In this document: positions 6,390 through 8,496 of the stretch, one piece after another
Layout of the letters: each line of letters starts with the position of its first letter
Position numbering within the stretch: the stretch's first letter is position 1
Origin: Clostridia bacterium
GTDB lineage: Bacteria; Bacillota_A; Clostridia; Christensenellales; Borkfalkiaceae
Length of the DNA: 8,496 nucleotides
Direction: 5' to 3'
NCBI GenBank assembly: GCA_017462505.1
Contig: JAFTQY010000069.1
Coordinates: 1 to 8,496 of the forward strand
Translations under genes and position numbers: made by a program
Notes under the pieces: model-generated
The model's input: the letters and a program-made list of their open reading frames with translations, nothing else
What the model was told of the DNA's origin: nothing
Database searches by the model: none

Positions 6390-7477
6390 ACCTTGCACCC
6401 CCGTAAATCGACGGTTTCCTTGCATCGCAACATATTTTCGCTCGTCTGCGCGCTGACGGTGTTGCCCTTTTTAATCAGCTTTTCCACCGTCTTGACCACC
6501 TGCGAAAGCGAGGTCTTTTCGTCGTACAATACCACTACGTCCACGTCCGTCGCGCTCTTTTCCTCGTTAAAGCCGTCCAAAAGATCGAGATACACCGCAA
6601 ACCCGATCGCGCCCGTAGCTCTTCCCAGCCGCGCCATCATCTTGTCGTATCTGCCGCCCGACAGCACGCCGTCCGCCACGCCGTCAATAAAGCCCTTGAA
6701 TACCACGTCGCTGTAATAATTCATATCGTTGACAACGGAAAAATCCAAGCGGATATTGTCTGCGTATTTACTCGCGGAGAGCAATTTGCAAAGGGCTTGC
6801 AATTTCTTAAACGCCGATTTTGCTTTGCCCTTGCAAACGGGCGCGATTTTTTCCAAAACCCAGTCCATATCCCCATACGCCGTAAACAACGTCAGCAAGT
6901 TTTTCTTGCCCGTTTCGTCCACGCCGAATTTTTCGCACAACGTTTCCGTTTCGTGCACGTTCTTTTCCGCAAGATACCCCATCACCGCGCTTTGGAACGC
7001 CTTGTCCGCGCAAACGCTATCCAGCACCGCCGACAATACGCCAAGGTGGGATACGTCCAAAACAAAGTTTTCGGAAATTTCCGCCAAACTCCCCGCCGCC
7101 AAGGTCAGCGTTTCATACACGTCGTACACGCCGATCTCGCCGATACATTCCAAGCCCACTTGACGGATTTCCTTAAACTGCTTGGTCTTAGCCGAAATAC
7201 GGTACACGTTTTCGTCGTAATACACCTTGCGTTTTCCGCCCTTATCCGCGCTGTTACGAATAATCGACAGCGTAACGTCGGGCTTTAACGCCAGCAATTT
7301 TCCGTCCGTATCGTTGAACGTGATCACCCCGTCGCCCACCAAAAATTCCTTGTTGGCAACGTAGAGATCGTATTCCTCGAACTTGCTCATTTTATAGGGC
7401 TGATAGCCGTATTGTTTATACAGCGCACGCAGCGCCAACGAAATCCGTTCTTCCTGTTTTAAAACCAATTTGGACAT
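6386..7477 (-). CDS. hisZ: ATP phosphoribosyltransferase regulatory subunit (HisRS-like)
   Basis: HisZ is a paralogue of the catalytic core of histidyl-tRNA synthetase. It does not charge tRNA; it assembles with short HisG and confers activity and histidine sensitivity. The 363 residues show the class II synthetase fold: a motif 2-like stretch from VYYDENVYR (85-93) to the conserved FKEIRQVGLECIG (101-113), and motif 3-like SGGRYDKMMARLGRATGAIG (273-292). DFSVVNDMNYY (245-255) stands where HisRS has its histidine-specific signature. A complete anticodon-binding domain is missing; only about 50 residues follow motif 3, resembling the first strand and helix of such a domain. AAGGGGG (7491-7485) lies 7 bases before the ATG. 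Overlap with hisG by ATGA would promote matched subunit synthesis. A true HisRS is unlikely given the length and context. Confidence 0.93.
   Translation of the reverse strand: MSKLVLKQEERISLALRALYKQYGYQPYKMSKFEEYDLYVANKEFLVGDGVITFNDTDGKLLALKPDVTLSIIRNSADKGGKRKVYYDENVYRISAKTKQFKEIRQVGLECIGEIGVYDVYETLTLAAGSLAEISENFVLDVSHLGVLSAVLDSVCADKAFQSAVMGYLAEKNVHETETLCEKFGVDETGKKNLLTLFTAYGDMDWVLEKIAPVCKGKAKSAFKKLQALCKLLSASKYADNIRLDFSVVNDMNYYSDVVFKGFIDGVADGVLSGGRYDKMMARLGRATGAIGFAVYLDLLDGFNEEKSATDVDVVVLYDEKTSLSQVVKTVEKLIKKGNTVSAQTSENMLRCKETVDLRGCKV
6396..6402 (-). promoter_or_regulatory. Ribosome-binding site that decides the hisG start
   Basis: GGGGGTG, inside the last codons of hisZ, lies 6 bases before the ATG at 6389. 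The alternative upstream in-frame ATG at 6425 is preceded by CGAAAATATGTTGCG, which has no Shine-Dalgarno match. The downstream ATG also gives the conserved HisG N-terminus with LPKGRL, so the shorter reading is preferred. Confidence 0.65.
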
Positions 7478-7484
7478 ATTCCGT

Positions 7485-7491
7485 CCCCCTT
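7485..7491 (-). promoter_or_regulatory. hisZ ribosome-binding site in the 22-base serA-hisZ gap
   Basis: AAGGGGG lies 7 bases before the hisZ ATG and 8 bases after the serA TAA. The whole gap (7478-7499) is 22 bases and is essentially filled by this site, leaving no room for a leader peptide, T-box or attenuator between the two genes. Any promoter for hisZ would have to sit inside serA or upstream of it. Confidence 0.65.
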
Positions 7492-7499
7492 TTTATCGC

Positions 7500-8496
7500 T
7501 TAGCCTTGCCAGGCATACCCCCGCACCCCGAACACCCCTTCGATTGCGGAAAGCTTTGCAATGATCTTTTCGTCCGCCGCTACGTTCGTTTCCACGATCG
7601 TATACGCGATTCCGCCTTTCGAGCCGTTGGCAAGGTTTTCAATGTTGATACCCTCTGCCGAAAACGCCGACGTGATCTGCGTGAGCATGTTCGGAATATT
7701 TTTGTTCATGATACAAACACGCGGCTTTTCCGAAAGCGGGATCCCCACCGTCGGGAAATTCACGCTGTTGCGGATATTGCCGCAGGTCAAAAATTCGTCC
7801 AGCTGTTGCGCCGCCATCACCGCGCAATGATCTTCCGATTCCACCGTGGACGCGCCGAGGTGAGGTATCGCGATCACGCCCGCCGCCCCTGCCGTTTCGT
7901 CCGTCGGGAAATCGGTGACGTACGCCGCCACTTTTTTGCTTGCCAAAGCCGCCTTTATATCCGTCGCATTGACCAAATCCGCACGCGCAAGATTTAAAAT
8001 GCGCACGCCGTCTTTCATTTTTGCAATCGAGCTTTCTGAGATCATATTTTTCGTCTGCGGCGTTGCGGGAACGTGCAGGGAAATATAATCGCAATGCACG
8101 AAAATATCGTTATAATCGGACGCCTGACGAACGGACGGCGCTAAGCTCCACGCCGCCTTTGCGGTGATATACGGATCGTAGCCCATAACGTTCATACCCA
8201 GCGAGATCGCCGCGTTTGCGACCATACCGCCGATAGCGCCCAGACCGATCACGCCCAAGGTTTTGCCCGCAAGCTCGTGCCCCACAAACGCCGATTTGCC
8301 CTTTTCCACCGTTTTGGCAACGTCCGTCTGCCCCGCTAAGCTTTCCACCCATTTCACGCCGCCGAGCACGTCGCGGGACGCAAGCACCAACGCCGCAATG
8401 GCAAGCTCTTTCACCGCGTTCGCGTTTGCGCCGGGGGTGTTGAAAACAACGATCCCCTTTTCCGTGCATTTGTCTACGGGGATATTGTTTACCCCC
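7500..8496 (-). CDS. serA: D-3-phosphoglycerate dehydrogenase, 3' part (5' end outside window)
   Basis: SerA oxidises 3-phosphoglycerate to 3-phosphohydroxypyruvate with NAD, the first step of serine synthesis. The frame is open to the window edge, so the visible 331 codons lack the true start. A GTG at 8414 lies inside the conserved GANANAVKELAI segment and is not the start. The Rossmann GLGAIG is at visible residues 84-89, with D107 in MGYDPY as likely NAD-ribose ligand. The catalytic arginine is R171 in NLARADLVN, an acidic residue sits in the FPTDE segment, and the catalytic histidine is H212 in IPHLGAST. Residues from about 258 form a C-terminal ACT domain (RVCIMNKNIPNML onward), probably a serine sensor. 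About 50-60 N-terminal residues appear missing compared with related enzymes of about 390. It lies 22 bases before hisZ on the same strand. Confidence 0.9.
   Translation of the reverse strand, partial: GVNNIPVDKCTEKGIVVFNTPGANANAVKELAIAALVLASRDVLGGVKWVESLAGQTDVAKTVEKGKSAFVGHELAGKTLGVIGLGAIGGMVANAAISLGMNVMGYDPYITAKAAWSLAPSVRQASDYNDIFVHCDYISLHVPATPQTKNMISESSIAKMKDGVRILNLARADLVNATDIKAALASKKVAAYVTDFPTDETAGAAGVIAIPHLGASTVESEDHCAVMAAQQLDEFLTCGNIRNSVNFPTVGIPLSEKPRVCIMNKNIPNMLTQITSAFSAEGINIENLANGSKGGIAYTIVETNVAADEKIIAKLSAIEGVFGVRGYAWQG

Noticed and set aside
6390..6425. Upstream ATG at 6425 as the hisG start
   Set aside because: It has no Shine-Dalgarno sequence, overlaps hisZ by 40 bases, and adds 12 residues before the conserved MINVALPKGR start.
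6386..7477. Histidyl-tRNA synthetase rather than HisZ
   Set aside because: The protein is well short of a full HisRS, lacks a complete anticodon-binding domain, and overlaps a short-form hisG that requires HisZ.
8412..8414. GTG at 8414 as the start of serA
   Set aside because: The frame stays open to 8496 and the upstream residues (NNIPVDKCTEKGIVVFNTPG) match the conserved SerA N-terminal domain, so the gene is cut by the window edge rather than starting there.

Overview
The window is a compact, unidirectional histidine biosynthesis operon. All nine his genes lie on the minus strand, preceded by the 3' part of a phosphoglycerate dehydrogenase gene (serA-like) on the same strand. In transcription order, from high to low coordinates, the genes are serA (partial, runs off the window), hisZ, hisG, hisD, hisC, hisB, hisH, hisA, hisF and hisIE. 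A strong intrinsic terminator hairpin sits at the very start of the window, 9 bases after the hisIE stop codon. There is no intergenic stretch longer than 38 bases, so no gene-free region needs separate description.

The organism is most likely a bacterium of the Bacillota, probably Clostridia or an uncultured relative. The supporting features are the short-form HisG paired with the HisRS-like regulatory subunit HisZ, a monofunctional IGP dehydratase HisB, a fused HisI-HisE, the ZGDCBHAFIE order, a SerA with a C-terminal ACT domain of the type common in Clostridia, and purine-rich Shine-Dalgarno sequences before most genes. Base composition looks close to half GC by eye. This placement is inference; the window holds no phylogenetic marker such as rRNA.

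The genes are tightly coupled. Four junctions are ATGA overlaps (hisZ/hisG, hisG/hisD, hisC/hisB, hisA/hisF), hisB and hisH abut exactly, and the other gaps are 12, 38, 12 and 22 bases. Together they encode every step from PRPP + ATP to histidine except histinol-phosphate dephosphorylation (histidinol-phosphatase), which must come from a gene outside the window. HisZ-HisG makes phosphoribosyl-ATP. HisIE performs the next two steps, HisA isomerises, and HisH-HisF produces IGP and AICAR. HisB dehydrates, HisC transaminates and HisD carries out the last two oxidations. The serA fragment belongs to serine biosynthesis and, 22 bases upstream of hisZ, may share the transcript.

I found no mobile element, CRISPR array, RNA gene or unknown system. 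This is an ordinary core-metabolism region. The points most worth a second look are the serA linkage without room for a his leader, the missing phosphatase, the short C-terminal tail of HisZ, and the strand-specific pairing of the terminator.
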